NCBI RefSeq assembly: GCF_001949145.1
Contig: NW_019091425.1
Coordinates: 1,045,609 to 1,109,608 of the forward strand
Length of the DNA: 64,000 nucleotides
Source: Acanthaster planci
Lineage: Eukaryota; Echinodermata; Asteroidea; Valvatida; Acanthasteridae
Direction: 5' to 3'
Below the pieces are notes generated by a model. That model was not told where the DNA came from, did no database searches, and saw nothing but the letters and a program-made list of their open reading frames with translations. The stretch's first letter is position 1; each line of letters starts with the position of its first letter. The position numbers were made by a program, and so were the translations under genes. Positions 1 through 11,699 of the stretch are shown in pieces.

Positions 1-78
1 CTTCAACAATAATTTCATCATTTACTCTTTGGATAACTGCAAATGATGGACTGTACACTTTAATCTTCATCAAACCAG

Positions 79-210
79 ATCTTGACCAAGTTGACGGTCG
101 ACGAGTTGAAGCTTGTCATCCCCAAAACTATCATTCTACCCAGGACTATCTCACTCAAACCAGGGAACACTTTCCTCCTCGGAGGACTCGGAAGGTTAGA
201 TTATTTGGAG
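79..210 (+). CDS. NOA1: NOA1 exon A (in window)
   Basis: 44 codons, phase 0 at both ends. The acceptor is a modest CTTCATCAAACCAG and the donor is GAG|GTGAGA. It encodes the TVDELKLVIPK and LKPGNTFLLGGLGR blocks that follow the GTPase domain in NOA1. The reading frame runs a little upstream of 79, so the exact 5' boundary is less certain than the donor. Confidence 0.8.
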
Positions 211-2033
211 GTGAGATGGCTTGACTATTTTGTGTATTCAGTCTCGCACTTTAGAGGTAAAAATAGTGATTCAAGGCACAGTTGTGTCCATCTCATTTTC
301 ACTTTAATACATGGACCCTGTCACAGTGTTTCTTTCATTCAGACGTCGGCAAATCCTCATAAAAGGTCCATCATTAAAACTTTGTACAAATATTTTTTGG
401 TAATTTCCCTCGTTCTTCACGTTACATGTGTACAAGAAGTTTTCTTAGAGGTACATTACAGCTTACAATATCATTTGTCATCTTGTATGCACCAAAACAA
501 GTGGTTTGTCTGCATCAAGCCTTATAGGCTCTAGCAACAGTTAAATTTGAAGGAACAGTTTAAGATGATACAACCTCATCTTAAACTATTGCTATGGTTA
601 CAACCAATCAGCTTTGAGGATTTAAGTTTGTTGTAAAAGATGAGTCACCAAGTGAAATCAGAATGTCGATAAGTTTATAATGGTTAAGTTTGCAGGTGCC
701 ATCAATGTATCGTTTTAATGCCCTTGTTATTCGCATTGCATATGAAAGGACAAAAGCAAATGCTCTGTTGACTTTGGTAGAATTAAATAGCATTTCAATA
801 CCTTCTGTTTTTCAATTTCTTTGCAGGGTCGGATGGCTGCATTCTTCACAGTCTTTGCCTCCAAAGACTTACCAATGCGAATTATTCCAACAGCTGGGGC
901 AGATGAAGTTCATCAAGGCTTGGCTGACAGGAATCACCTGACGGTAATGATACTACCCCTTTTTGTTTTCCAGTTCACTGACTCTTTATCATCCATAACG
1001 GTACAGTCTCTGGCCACAATTTGTCAAAACTTACAGGTGTACTCTCTTGGCATCCTGCAGTATAGGTGTTGGCTATTGTGGTAGCTCCATTCGTCCAAAC
1101 ATTGTACAGCATCGCTGATGTAGTATTTCTGTAAAGAGTTTGGAAATTCACTGTTGTGTTTAGGTTCCCCTTGGTGGGCCAGAGCGAATGAAAACCTTCC
1201 CTGCCATGCAGCCAGTGGAGATGAAAGTCGTTGGACAAGGCTGGCACTGCAGTGCTGCAGATGTCCTGTTCTCTTCAACAGGTCAGTAGCCGACAAGGAC
1301 AGAAACTTGCTAAGCACACGTGTTCTCTGCTCAGCCCCAAACAGGTTATCAGCCCAAATACCTTGTAGTGTGTATTGCTAGCAACTGATTCCCTGCTGGC
1401 TTTTGCTAGGCACTTGAGTTTCTCAAGCAATGTTTTCTGCTGAGATGCACTGCGATGCTGGACCTCACACAGGTGCTGCATGAACTCCATACTCGGTTTC
1501 CCCTTCAGCATAGCAATGCTTAAAAAATATTTGTGCCAGTTTTATACTTTAAATGCATTGTTTGTCTTGAAATAAGGGAATACATAGGTGCCTCTTGTTC
1601 AGGAGCACGGGTGATGATAATTTCCAGGCTGAAGGCCAGGGATCTTATCAGCCTCCATTCTTCAGAGCAAAACACATGTTTATTTCTATTCATAAATACC
1701 TTTTGAGTCACAATGAAGACAAGTTTTAAACTTATAAATGTCCAGCGATGTAGTAGTGGTTGTCGTAGCCCAAATCCTGTGCAATTTTTTTAGTAGTTCA
1801 CCAAAGATTACTCCATGTCTTCATCCTGTGTCTTGAACCCCTCAGGTTGGGTCGCAGTGACAACAGCCAAGGGAGAGGAGGTCCACCTCAGGGCTTTCAC
1901 CCCTGGGGGTCACGGCTGCCTCCTCCGACAGCCCGCCCTGCTCCCCTATGTGGTCAACCTCCGGGGAGACCGGACGGCCAAGAAGAGCCCATACTTCAAG
2001 CTGGACAGGCACAAACTGACACGCTTTTTGTGA
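79..2033 (+). CDS. NOA1: NOA1, mitochondrial YqeH-type GTPase (C-terminal part, four exons, 5' end outside window)
   Basis: NOA1 is a circularly permuted GTPase (YqeH family) that works in mitochondria in small-ribosomal-subunit assembly and translation; this is family knowledge. The window shows only the region after the GTPase domain. Exons 79-210, 827-943, 1164-1281 and 1846-2033 join in phase (0, 0, 1) into 184 residues and a TGA stop. The order of conserved blocks matches human NOA1 as I remember it: PKTIILPRT, then LKPGNTFLLGGLGR, a PLGGPERM block (human MGGKERM), LFSSTGWVAV (human KFSSAGWVSV), and LLPYVVNLRG (human LLPYIVNIKG). Every exon has a clean AG acceptor and GT donor. The G motifs and mitochondrial targeting sequence must lie to the left of the window. 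The C-terminal tail after the LPYVVN block is short and ends KLTRFL. The gene runs towards the CPEB gene on the other strand. Confidence 0.88.
211..826 (+). other. NOA1 intron
   Basis: 616 nt, with donor GTGAGA and acceptor TTTCTTTGCAG behind a long pyrimidine tract. It contains no repeat or RNA that I recognise. An inverted pair of short ATCTTAAACTAT-like words lies near 563-590. Confidence 0.75.
827..943 (+). CDS. NOA1: NOA1 exon B (in window)
   Basis: 39 codons, phase 0 at both ends. Acceptor TTTCTTTGCAG, donor ACG|GTAATG. It encodes AAFFTVFASKDLPMRI, which lines up with the human SAWFTVVASNILPVHI stretch. Confidence 0.87.
1164..1281 (+). CDS. NOA1: NOA1 exon C (in window)
   Basis: 118 nt, entering in phase 0 and leaving one base (phase 1). 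Acceptor TTGTGTTTAG, donor ACAG|GTCAGT. It encodes PLGGPERMKTFPAM up to VLFSST, equivalent to the human MGGKERMAGFPPL region. Confidence 0.87.
1282..1845 (+). other. NOA1 last intron
   Basis: 564 nt between GTCAGT and CCCCTCAG. Open frames on either strand here carry no recognisable protein. Nothing else is seen. Confidence 0.75.
1846..2033 (+). CDS. NOA1: NOA1 terminal coding exon
   Basis: Begins with two bases that complete a Gly codon (GWVAVTT), and ends in TGA at 2031-2033. It contains the conserved LLPYVVNLRG block. The exon is GC-richer than its surroundings, as expected of coding sequence. Confidence 0.87.
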
Positions 2034-3600
2034 GGTAATTGTGGCTTTCTTTGATCCAGCTTTTGAGGCCGGGGATACCAGGCCAGGTTCCAATTTCTGC
2101 GTCCTAAGCAAAACTAGGTTGAGAACCAGTCACGAGAATCATGCCCATAAAGTGTATTACGTTTGCCTGGTAAATTTCGTTTGGTTGAAAAAATGTATTT
2201 TGTACTTTCCGAATATCTTTCAGGGTTCCCATGGTCATGGTAAATCTTGGGAAAAAGTTGTCCTGGAAAGTCATGGAAAATTTGAGGGAAAAGAGTGTCC
2301 TGCAGTCCCATTGTTGGAAGGAAAATGTCATGGAAAGGTCATGGAAATCAAGATCATGCAAGGGTTATTTTCGGTGGGCCGCTTACAGTGTGATTACGGA
2401 ATAATGATGAATTTGCAGGCTACATGTATATACCCTGTTCTTATCAGTATAGTAATGGCTATGGCAGTCTTCCAGTTCATAATACAAAACCACTTTTCCC
2501 TGCAGAATGACGTGAAATGTTATGGAAATTGTCATGCTTTCGTCCTGGAAAGTCCTGGAAAAGTCATGAATTGGGTTTTCAGATTCCCACGGGAGCCTTG
2601 TCTTTGCTTCAATAGCTCCATGCATTCATCTGAATGCACACATTCACATGCATGGCATAGAGAAACAGCATTAAATTGTGTTTAAGCCACAGTAATATTT
2701 TGCACTGTTACCGCTGAAGGCAAAGTTAAGTTGGCCTATCTACAGTGTCCAGTAAAGCAGTGGAGTACATTGTAGCTCTGGTTCCTCTTTACAGTTTATT
2801 TTCAATTTGTGAGCAACATATCATGGTTACACTAACACAGGGCTTCACTGACTTCTTTGACATGCCAAAACGATTCCTTTTACAATGTTGATCAATATTT
2901 GTGCCATGTTATTTTCAGGCATGCAACTTTTCCTCTGATCAGCTGATTTTCTTGTTTTTCACTTCACACTCATGCCACTGAAAATTGAAAAATCCTGTAA
3001 AAAGTATTGTAAAGACTGGAGTTTCCTTTTTTTGGTCAAAGTCCCAGTTGCATGCCTCTGTTAAAAACCCTCCTTTGGTTTTACGGCACAAATATGCACG
3101 AGTGCCCACAGTCACTCTCTTGCATGTGTTTTCTATATGGAACACAAACATGCACAGGTTCAGTGGGTACACAGTAGGTTGCCAGCACAAAGTGACCCAG
3201 GGTCTTTCGTGCAGTCCCCTTCACTGCATTTGGTTTACTGCACAGTTATGCACATGAAACAGTGAAGCACAGTTGTTGGGCAGTACAAAAGTGCAATCTG
3301 ATATTCCTGTGTGGGACTGTTGGTGCAGTGCACAACACGACACAACTGTGCTTCCTTGAGGTGTTTACCGAGTGACACAAAGAGTGACTTCAGCATAGGA
3401 GGGTTTTAAGGCAGCTTTATCTTTTAAGTAAGTTCGAGAACTGACAATAGGATAATCAGTGACTTGCATCTGCATTCTGCACACTATGAAACAAGAGAAA
3501 ATTCAGTGAAGCCTCTTGCCAATGTTTCAGCTGAAACTTTGTTAATAATAAATGGAAAGATTTGGAATGGCGCCCTCAAGTAGTCAATAGAAGCCAGTTT
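2034..3600 (+). other. NOA1 3' UTR / downstream DNA with candidate poly(A) signals
   Basis: No coding exon is seen. Candidate + strand poly(A) hexamers are ATTAAA at 2670-2675, followed by a TG-rich stretch, and AATAAA at 3547-3552. Which one ends the NOA1 mRNA cannot be told from sequence. A repeat element sits inside (separate entry). Confidence 0.4.
2222..2600. repeat. TCATGGAAA/CCTGGAAA-rich dispersed element
   Basis: Starts at a GGTTCCCATGG word, carries many degenerate copies of TCATGGAAA and CCTGGAAAG, and ends near a GATTCCCACGGG word. This pattern resembles non-autonomous repeats I associate with several marine invertebrate genomes. It lies just past the NOA1 stop and may be transcribed in its 3' UTR. 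The family name is not known to me. Confidence 0.4.
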
Positions 3601-5300
3601 GTTTTTCTCCATGCGTCCTTGTATGCATGACCTGTATGTATACCTGGGTGCACACACTGTGTGCACCTGGGAAGTGTCAGTTAGCTCCTCTTGCATACAT
3701 ACATAAATCAGTTCCATGCATATGCATGCCGTGGGAGAAGTGCCAAGAGTGGCAAATGTCTCGTTATTCATTAAGCTGTTCCTTCTCAGCTGTCGCGTGG
3801 CTGCCGGCATCCGACAAGCCTAAAAACAGCCATCAATTAAGCATACAGACCAGGCTGAGGCGGAGATATTGCATTTTACATTGTGCAGGCTAGAGCACTG
3901 GCATTATTTACCGTGGGCTACGAAAGAAGTATGTTTCTGTTGCTCCATATGGAAAGGGAAGACATAGTCTTGCTTTCTCTCTTTTCAGTCTGAATTTGCA
4001 ATCTTTACAGCCTAAATTTCAAGAAAATTGGTCTTGCTTTCAAAAATGAGGCTGTTCATAGTTTTCACATTTTTTGGCAAATTTTGTTATTTTTGTTGTT
4101 TGATATAATTGAAATGCCTTGGGAAGGATTTTTCGTAGGTGTACATGTAAGTCACTAACTTTCATGGCTCAGTGGTGATGGGTAAATTAGGGAGCATGAT
4201 TGAAGGGCAACTGTGTAAAAATGTAAGAGCACAAGATCCCAGTTTTCAACCAAGAACAAAATGTTGACTAGAATGCAATCCATGCATTCAATTTTGTTTT
4301 CTGTCAGCACGATGGTGATGAGTATGGTACAAATTAGTCCAAGTTAACCGCGCTGAAGCATTGAAGTTTTTTTTCCATTGCATTCAGCTCTGTGCGCTCA
4401 GGTTCAGGTTGAATCAAACTTTGCATTTAGCAGGGTGCCATAGTTGCCAATTCCAGTTAGGACTGACGCAGTTTCATTGAATCAATTTTTGATATCGCTG
4501 TTCCGCGATTCACACATACCGAAATTGTCTTTTCAGTGGCAATCTAGCCATCCTCTAGAACAGCAGCATACATCTGTGTTAAAGCCAGGATAATTAAAAT
4601 CTCATTTGGAAGATGCTTTTCCCCAAGATGTGTGACGCACATATGCACAAGTGCAGACAACTAATAGCACAGAATCTGAAGGCGCGAGGAGCTTTGATTG
4701 CATTGTGTGTGAGAAAATCCTCCCCCACTCTTCAAACATGCCTGAGCATCTGCGATGGAAAAAAGGGAAAACCTGTGAATTAAATTCCACCCTGCTGGTG
4801 AGAAATTGCCATGGTTGAGCCCACACATGTTGGAATAGAATTGATGGCAGGATTTCTTTGACAACCACAGCCTTTAGGCACAGAAAAGTGGCTGTTTTGT
4901 GTTTCTGATTTTTTTCCTATAGAGGCTGTAGTAGATCAATGATTAATCCAAGATTATTTCCACCATATAAAATCAATGATGAAAAACTATCATTATCAAG
5001 ACTAATTGCATTCTTGCCTACATATGTATGTTTGTTTTTTATGGGGAGGGGAAACAGTAATGTTTGTCAATGAGGATATTAGAACTAATCCTTTTAATCA
5101 ATCCAGATTTATTTCAAATGCAATTTGTTTAGTTGAATGAGACTGGGGGAAAATTAACAATGCTATTTCTTTTGAATTCATTCAAATTCACCTTGGGTTT
5201 CATTTCACAGAAATTCACAAATGAGCCAGTTTACTCCTGTGCGGTAACACACCTCGCTGCTCGCTATTTAACCTCCCCTCTCACCAGTGGAATTGTCTTC
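3600..5300. other. Non-coding DNA, nothing specific seen
   Basis: T-rich on the + strand, with no open frame that resembles a protein and no recognisable repeat family beyond short CATGTA palindromes. Confidence 0.4.
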
Positions 5301-5308
5301 CGACAACA

Positions 5309-5375
5309 GCCAATGAACCTACTCTTCATCCAGACAGTCTATAAATAGCTCACTGGAGTGAGGAACATAATGCTT
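5309..5375 (+). promoter_or_regulatory. CCAAT + TATA core-promoter-like arrangement
   Basis: GCCAATGAAC lies near 5309, followed about 30 bp later by CTATAAATAG at 5339-5348. A start site would be expected around 5370. The flanking block (5240-5440) is more complex and GC-richer than its surroundings. Downstream there is only a 22-codon open frame starting at about 5458, so any product could be non-coding. It could also be a chance arrangement in AT-rich DNA. Confidence 0.3.
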
Positions 5376-5449
5376 GTGTATACTCAGTATACCGATCGGG
5401 AGAGGGGATCGCAGCCAATTATGTACTGTTGTTGACGAACCAGCTGATG

Positions 5450-8400
5450 TCGTTACCATGCCAGTCCTGTTTGACAATGTATTTTATTTCTACACTCCGG
5501 ATATCCTGTGTATATCATCAATATAATATTTCATGCTAATTAGCCTTTGAAAGTTGCTAATTTTTTCTTTAGTTTCCTTGTGTGTTCCGATGGTCAGGGA
5601 GCTTTATTGTGTATATATGCCCATGCATGCGTAAATTTGTTTCACATATCAAAATCCTATACTCACTTTTGACTAAGTTTCTTGCAGCAATGTGTTCTAA
5701 ATATTATAATTCGCTGTTTTAACTCTTTCTGTATTTTCTTTTCTGGCTACTTACATGTACATGTATCTCTCCACATTCAATATTTATACTGTTACTGTAC
5801 ATATCTGTATTTATAGGAGCCAGAATGTATGAGTCCATGTGGTCACACACATGTAGAGTAACCTAACATATAACCTGTAAAATACTGTGCACATTTTGTG
5901 GGGAGCCTTATGGTTACCATGCCATTATTTTTGATTGCCAAATCCACCACCTGGTTTGATAGAATTGTCAAGGATTTCTCAGTTCTTACTTGATACATTG
6001 TTACTTTATGCAAGGCTTGCACCAAGAAATTTTTAAAAATTCTGTGCTACTTTTGGCTTGGAAGAATCCTCATAAAAATAGGGATAAGGCAGTCAGCTGC
6101 ATTCCTAGCAATAACATGAGTAAGCCAATGAGTGAAATTAATTGATGCATTATGGCTCTGCTGGATCATTTCAGACCTGAAAAGAGGTCTTGCATGTATA
6201 TTAGATAAGGTTAATCGCAGATGCATGTACGTACACACATGTACATGTATATGAATTAAATGTGGGTAAAGTCCAAACTGAAACAAGCTGTTTTCTGTCA
6301 AATAAGTTGACATTAATTTTTAAGAAAGGCTTAAATTTCCAATCTTCTTGGAACTTGGATGAATGCTGTTTTTGGTAGATATTAGAAGTGGATGTTGGTG
6401 CATTGTTAATGAGCAAAGCTTTTATTGCGGGTTGGTGTGCATACGGGTACATTGTCGAATTTCACAGAAACAACTGCGTTAACTTGGATTTACATTGTTT
6501 TCAGCTAAAGAAGAAAGACACAATGCACATTCCATAAATGTGTATGAAGTTTACATGAGGATGGTTTAGTCCCTAGCCTCTTGGTCAGGTTGAATAATAG
6601 ATGACGTCAGAAGCCCCTCACATCACGCCTGGTTAATGAGGCTTGGCAGGCTTCCCTGTTATAGCTTTGCCTGAGATTAAGGAGCATTTTTTTTGGAGCT
6701 CACGACATCACTTGCTTTCCATATTATTACTGGGATTTTGTCCATTTCAAACCAACAAAGTTTGTTTATTTGCACCGTCGGAAAATTTAGTCGTTTCAAT
6801 GTGTGTTTTATTCCTATACATGTACTTCCAAAATGGTCTGTCTGGAGAGCTGCTTCTGGTCCATGTATGGTACATGTACATGTATGACTATGTGACTATA
6901 ATATCTGGTCATGGTGAAAACTAATGGTTCAGATTTCAGCTGCATGTGAATCTAATATGTTTTCCATAATCTGTTTTTTTCCTTCTCATTTTACACATCA
7001 CTAACCATTCTAATATAACTGTCCCAGATTCTCCTCTGCTCTCATGTTACATTGCCAAGTGCACAGCGCCCACGGTGGCAGTGTCCCGTCCTGAGGAAGT
7101 GACCTCTCAATATTCATGGGCACGTCATCGTGCCGCATGCTAGGATGCATTGATCCCAGTTGGTCACAAACCACAAGACACTGTGTTTCAATATGGTCTC
7201 ACATATTATCATAACATATAGTCTCTTCTCAAAATCACTGATCACATTTTGGCATTGGCATTGCCTCTTTATTAGAAAACCTCTGAAAAATATTCATTGT
7301 GTAGATTGTTAAGGAGCTAGGCTACCAAGCATGGGTATTGTGGAGGAGAGGATTAGGGAACCGGGGGGGGGTGGACGAATGGGAGAATTCTAAAAAGGAA
7401 AGGAGAGGACATGAGGTTTACAGGTTTACATCACCAGTTCCGTTAAAATGCCCTAGTATTGATCCCCCTCAGATGTTAATTGATAGTTTGTCAGTCTGCA
7501 CAGTTGAGTACTTTGCCTGCCTCAGAGTTAAAGCCCCTTGTCTTCATGATGCCCCTGCTTCCAGGACAATGGACTATGATTTTATTTTGATTTGTCATGA
7601 CATTTGAATTACATTCCTTTCCATCATTTCACAGAGAGATTTTTGTCATGAGCTTGGCATTTGAATCCTTTTAATTGTAATTTTACTGAAATTCTTACAT
7701 GCATTGGCATTTGTCCCCTGCCCTGCCAACTGCGGCAATGGGAAGTTTCGGTAACGTTTATGCCAAAAAGTGAGTCACCTAGTGGGCATCCGTAGAATGG
7801 CATCACATTTGTTTGATTGCATAGGGTGACAAATCCAAATCAGATGTAATGTACTTCATATGCTGTCTCACATTCCTGTTACATCATAAAGCTTTCTTGA
7901 TAAATAAACATTGAGGAATTCCTGATCCTGTGTTTAATGCGTATGCATACGCGCATGTATGTTCATGAGCACGACGACAACATCAAATTTAATGTTGATC
8001 TTGGTGGTGTTGGCAGGTACATGTACATTTAATGACTGCTGGCATGCCAATGCAGTCCAGCCCGGCCATCACCCGAAGACTCAGAATTGTCATTGGTAAT
8101 TCATTCACGGGAGATGGGAACGTTTAACACATTAGCGCCATGCAATTAGTTGAGGCAATGTCCGTGGCGAGCTGGAAGGGGGGGGGTTTGAGGATCTGCA
8201 GGGAGGCAGTTAAAAAGGAGGCAGTTGTGGCCGTCTGCACACGGTGTGTCTGGTGTGAATGCTGTGGTGATTGCCCACAGATCCGAAATGCATGGAGGAA
8301 GCTTAATGAGAAATGTCACCAGGGATATTGTTGCTGCATCTTTCATGAGATACCCTTCCTCTTTCTGGATTTCCTGAAGCCACTTCAGTCTTTTTGTGAC

Positions 8401-8450
8401 TGAGGGCATCATTGAACCAGATTTTCATGTTTTCTTCCCCTTTGTATTGT
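5450..8450. other. Non-coding DNA with regulatory-looking islands
   Basis: No coding exon is seen. A perfect CRE (TGACGTCA) lies at 6602-6609, beside a TTAATGAGG homeodomain-like word and TTGGC. Another GC-richer block lies at about 7040-7150. G homopolymers occur near 7363 and 8180. Confidence 0.35.
6602..6609. promoter_or_regulatory. Perfect CRE palindrome (TGACGTCA)
   Basis: Full-length cAMP-response-element consensus bound by CREB/ATF factors in animals. One of six perfect copies I found in this window. Function is not shown. Confidence 0.35.
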
Positions 8451-8960
8451 TTGTTTTACCGTCACCATAATCATACTCTTGTTGTGATCCTCACTCTTTT
8501 GAGATAATTCATTTGATGTCTCAATTGTCAATGCTTTGTTTAACAGTCACCACTATCGTTTCGTCATTTCTGTCATTATCATCACCTTGGTCATTGTCAC
8601 AACCCATTGTTGCTTTGGTTGTCACTGTCTTTGCGATAACTTTCATCCACACATTTGTCACTTTCACCTCACAATCATCACCGCAGCCACATCAGAGCCA
8701 CATCTTCTCTTCGCCCTCACCACATCCTCGTTGCACAATTATTAGCAAATGATCACCATCTTCAGTCTTCCACCATAATGGCATTGCCTTTACATTCAAC
8801 AGCATCAACCATCCCTTTTTAATAAACAGCACCGCTTCCACATCCCCATTACTACCTAAATCCAGGTAGCAAGTATGACCCATTTCAATTTTCATTACTC
8901 GTAAAACATTCATGATTGATATCCATGCCATCCTCATTTTCACAGCGATCACTATCATCC
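8450..8960. repeat. Decayed ATC/TCA trinucleotide-rich tract
   Basis: Roughly 500 nt of degenerate CATCATCAC, TCACCA and TTGTCAT words with strong purine/pyrimidine asymmetry. It looks like an old trinucleotide microsatellite. The frames that stay open across it are an effect of this composition. Confidence 0.5.
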
Positions 8961-8984
8961 AGACTCATAACTGGAGATAGTAAT

Positions 8985-10540
8985 TAGGCCATGGGGGGGG
9001 GGGAAGTTTACCAGCCAGGACTTTTGAAGAAAGGGAGGATGAGGCCATTTTATTTCTTTTCTTTTCTCATTCCTTTTTTTTTTTATGATGGCAATTTTCT
9101 GCCAAAGTCGATAAATGGATTTTCTGGACTGCACTGTTTGTATCAAGGAATGATCACCCTAATCCACAGGCTTTGAACAAGCAAGTGTAGCTACATATTT
9201 TATTCTAAATAAAAAGATAAAACACATTGCAGATTTAAAAAAGATAAAAGAAAAAAGGAGATACTGTAGATAGAGAAGCAGGGATGCATTCGGGATGAGA
9301 AAGTAATTGTCACTTGGCCAAATGTGTGCAAGAAGTTGTGCAGTTCTATTTCCCTGAAGTCACTGTAATTTTGTTAAAATCCAATCATTTGTTATGATCA
9401 CGTTAATATCTCAACCACTGTGTCACGATTGCCATCTCGATTACCTTTTTTTTCTTCAGACGGGTCCATCTTAGGATAGATCACCCTTCTGTTATTCCAA
9501 ATGTCACCTTTATGTTTTGGCAATAACCCAGAGCAGGCTGGCCAATTTTGAAAATGTCAATGAGATTACCATCGCAGCACAATGATGTACATGTACATTC
9601 AGGGCTTCACATCATGCCCTGCAATTACACCTACCAGTAGCCGGGAGATGTTTGCTCGGTGATATAAATACAGCCCCATGAAGATATGTTGTCATTTGTG
9701 TGCCAGAAGTCAATGCCTGGGCCATGCGATTGTGTAATAGTGGACAGTTAATTACGCCAAAGCCACTTGACAGAGGGCACACTTTTGTGAAATTGAACGT
9801 GGTTAATACTGTTTTCTTGACGGTGTGGTACATATATGTCTCCAAGCTAGATTGAACTTACAGATTGGGAAGAGAAATGAAAAATTAACACGCAGTAAAA
9901 AAAAAAAAACTCGCTACAGCATCAAAATGTAAGTGAAGGAGAAAAGACCATGCACCAAGTATTTACAAAATGATGTGTTTTGGAACCTTGGCACCAACAG
10001 CCATGTACAAAAGCAAACTGCGAGTAACTCTGTTTATGAGGGGACATTCAGTGTATACATTCATGTTTGTATACTGAAGTAAAGTTGTATAAATTAAGCT
10101 GTAGTGTGATGGTCACAGTGAGAAACAGGAGTTGAGGCCGGCTGTTTTGCATGGCAGCAGACATTTATGTGCACACTTTTGTGCAATTTGTCAGCAGTGT
10201 GCAACACATCATACAGCACATTGTGTATGAAAAATAAAGATCAGCTGTTGCACCCTTGATGGGGCTTTGGTTTTTTTTTTTTTGAAGAAAACAGGATTTA
10301 ATATTGCCTGCCCATAGGATGGTTCATGACTAAATTTGCACAAAGCTTAATTTGGAGTAGTTTTTGCTGGCTTTTTTTTCTAAAGTCAATACGAAAAGAG
10401 CACCTGCACCCGATGTGAACATTCAGTAGAAAAATGTCCCCAAGCTAGGGACACCTTACTAATTGCATGAGTCCCGTTCAACTGCAAAAGAGAGCCCATG
10501 GAGTACACATTTACACAATGAAAATTACAAGTCTTGTCTA
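8985..10540. other. Non-coding DNA
   Basis: A G homopolymer at about 8993-9002 and A/T-rich low complexity at 9050-9260. Then comes a more complex block, 9600-9830, that might be regulatory. No gene is seen. Confidence 0.35.
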
Positions 10541-10561
10541 ATCTGTGCATACATGAAAGTA

Positions 10562-10840
10562 GTTGTGGGGACGACTCATTGTGGGGGCCAAAAATGTCAA
10601 TAGGACAAATTTTTGTCCTCGCCAACTTGACCTGGGTCCTGATTTTTCTAGTAAAAGAAATTGTCTTGTCAACTGTACAGTGAAGATTGCCTTTGTGCAT
10701 AGGGCCTCGGGGCAGTGTTCTGTCATTAGGTAAATTACATGTACATTGGAGTGATGGGAATTTTCTGCTGTCCACACAAGTTTTTTGGTCTTCACAACAT
10801 TGGTGTAATGAGGATTGTATGTCCCCACAATTGTGAAGTA
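10562..10840. repeat. GTGGGGAC / GTCCCCAC-type dispersed repeat (copy 1)
   Basis: Contains TTGTGGGGACG, TTGTGGGGGCC, the near-palindrome AGGACAAATTTTTGTCCT and ATGTCCCCACAATTG. The same word family recurs at about 57340-57450 inside CPEB intron 1, so this is a dispersed element and not unique sequence. A 184-codon - strand open frame here has no recognisable features. Confidence 0.4.
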
Positions 10841-11089
10841 AGTATGGGTGCCCATGCCGTGTGCTGCACCAAGGGAGATTGTTGTTTAGTAAAAAGAAGA
10901 TCACTCTCTGTTGTTCATTGGTGGAGTCAACTTGCTCCATGCAGGAACAAGAGATGCTCTGCTTTTATATGTACATGTACAAGCACCACCTCAATGATAC
11001 AAAACCACTGTGGAAATGCACATGTTCAGATTAAAACATGGTGAGAATGTGTAATCAGTATTTTTTTTTTAATTTATGCAACCTTTGTG

Positions 11090-11660
11090 TGTACCATTTG
11101 CAAAGCTTTTTCATTTGCATTTATTTCATTTATTTATTCGCCAGATGAAAGGACATGCCAAAATACGCAAATTACACACAAGAGGCACACCTAAAAACAT
11201 CGAAATACATTACATGAGAGATATAAATAATTGCACAGTAACTAAAATACCAGAAAAACACCTCACCAGCCAGACTGCTCTAGCAAGCTATCAACACAGC
11301 ACAAACACGCAACTACCAACCTTCAAATGCAACACAGCAATACTCACACTCTCTCACACATCCTGGTCATGTCCATGAAGGACAGCACCAACAACCTCTA
11401 CACACATATACAGACAAACAAAAACATACAAACTGGGAGAACCTCTTGCAGGGATAACCAAAACAGTGACAGAGTCACTTTTAAAGTGGCTAAGCCTAAA
11501 ATTCCCTATGAAACACAACAAGGACAACCCAAGCAAGAAAGCAGTGGTGTTGCTTCTCTCTCATGGAGAAGACAGGAAAAAGAGGAAAAGGAAACCAAAA
11601 GAAAAAAGAATATTATAATTATATTATGCTATTTAAAAGCTTTCTTTTTCTTGTTAAACC
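11090..11660. repeat. A/C-rich insertion, possible retroelement fragment
   Basis: Starts at a TTTATTTATTCGCC word and is strongly A- and C-rich on the + strand, opposite to the T-rich flanks. This suggests inserted DNA, possibly the reverse-oriented tail of a retroelement. The 123-codon and 100-codon open frames inside have low-complexity Lys/Thr/His-rich translations with no domain. The family is not recognised. Confidence 0.3.
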
Positions 11661-11699
11661 TTGAAATACTAAAAAAAAAGTTGATCAAACAAGGCTGAG

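Noticed and set aside
10386-10940. 184-codon - strand open frame
   Set aside because: It overlaps a repeat of the GTGGGGAC family and the translation has no recognisable feature.
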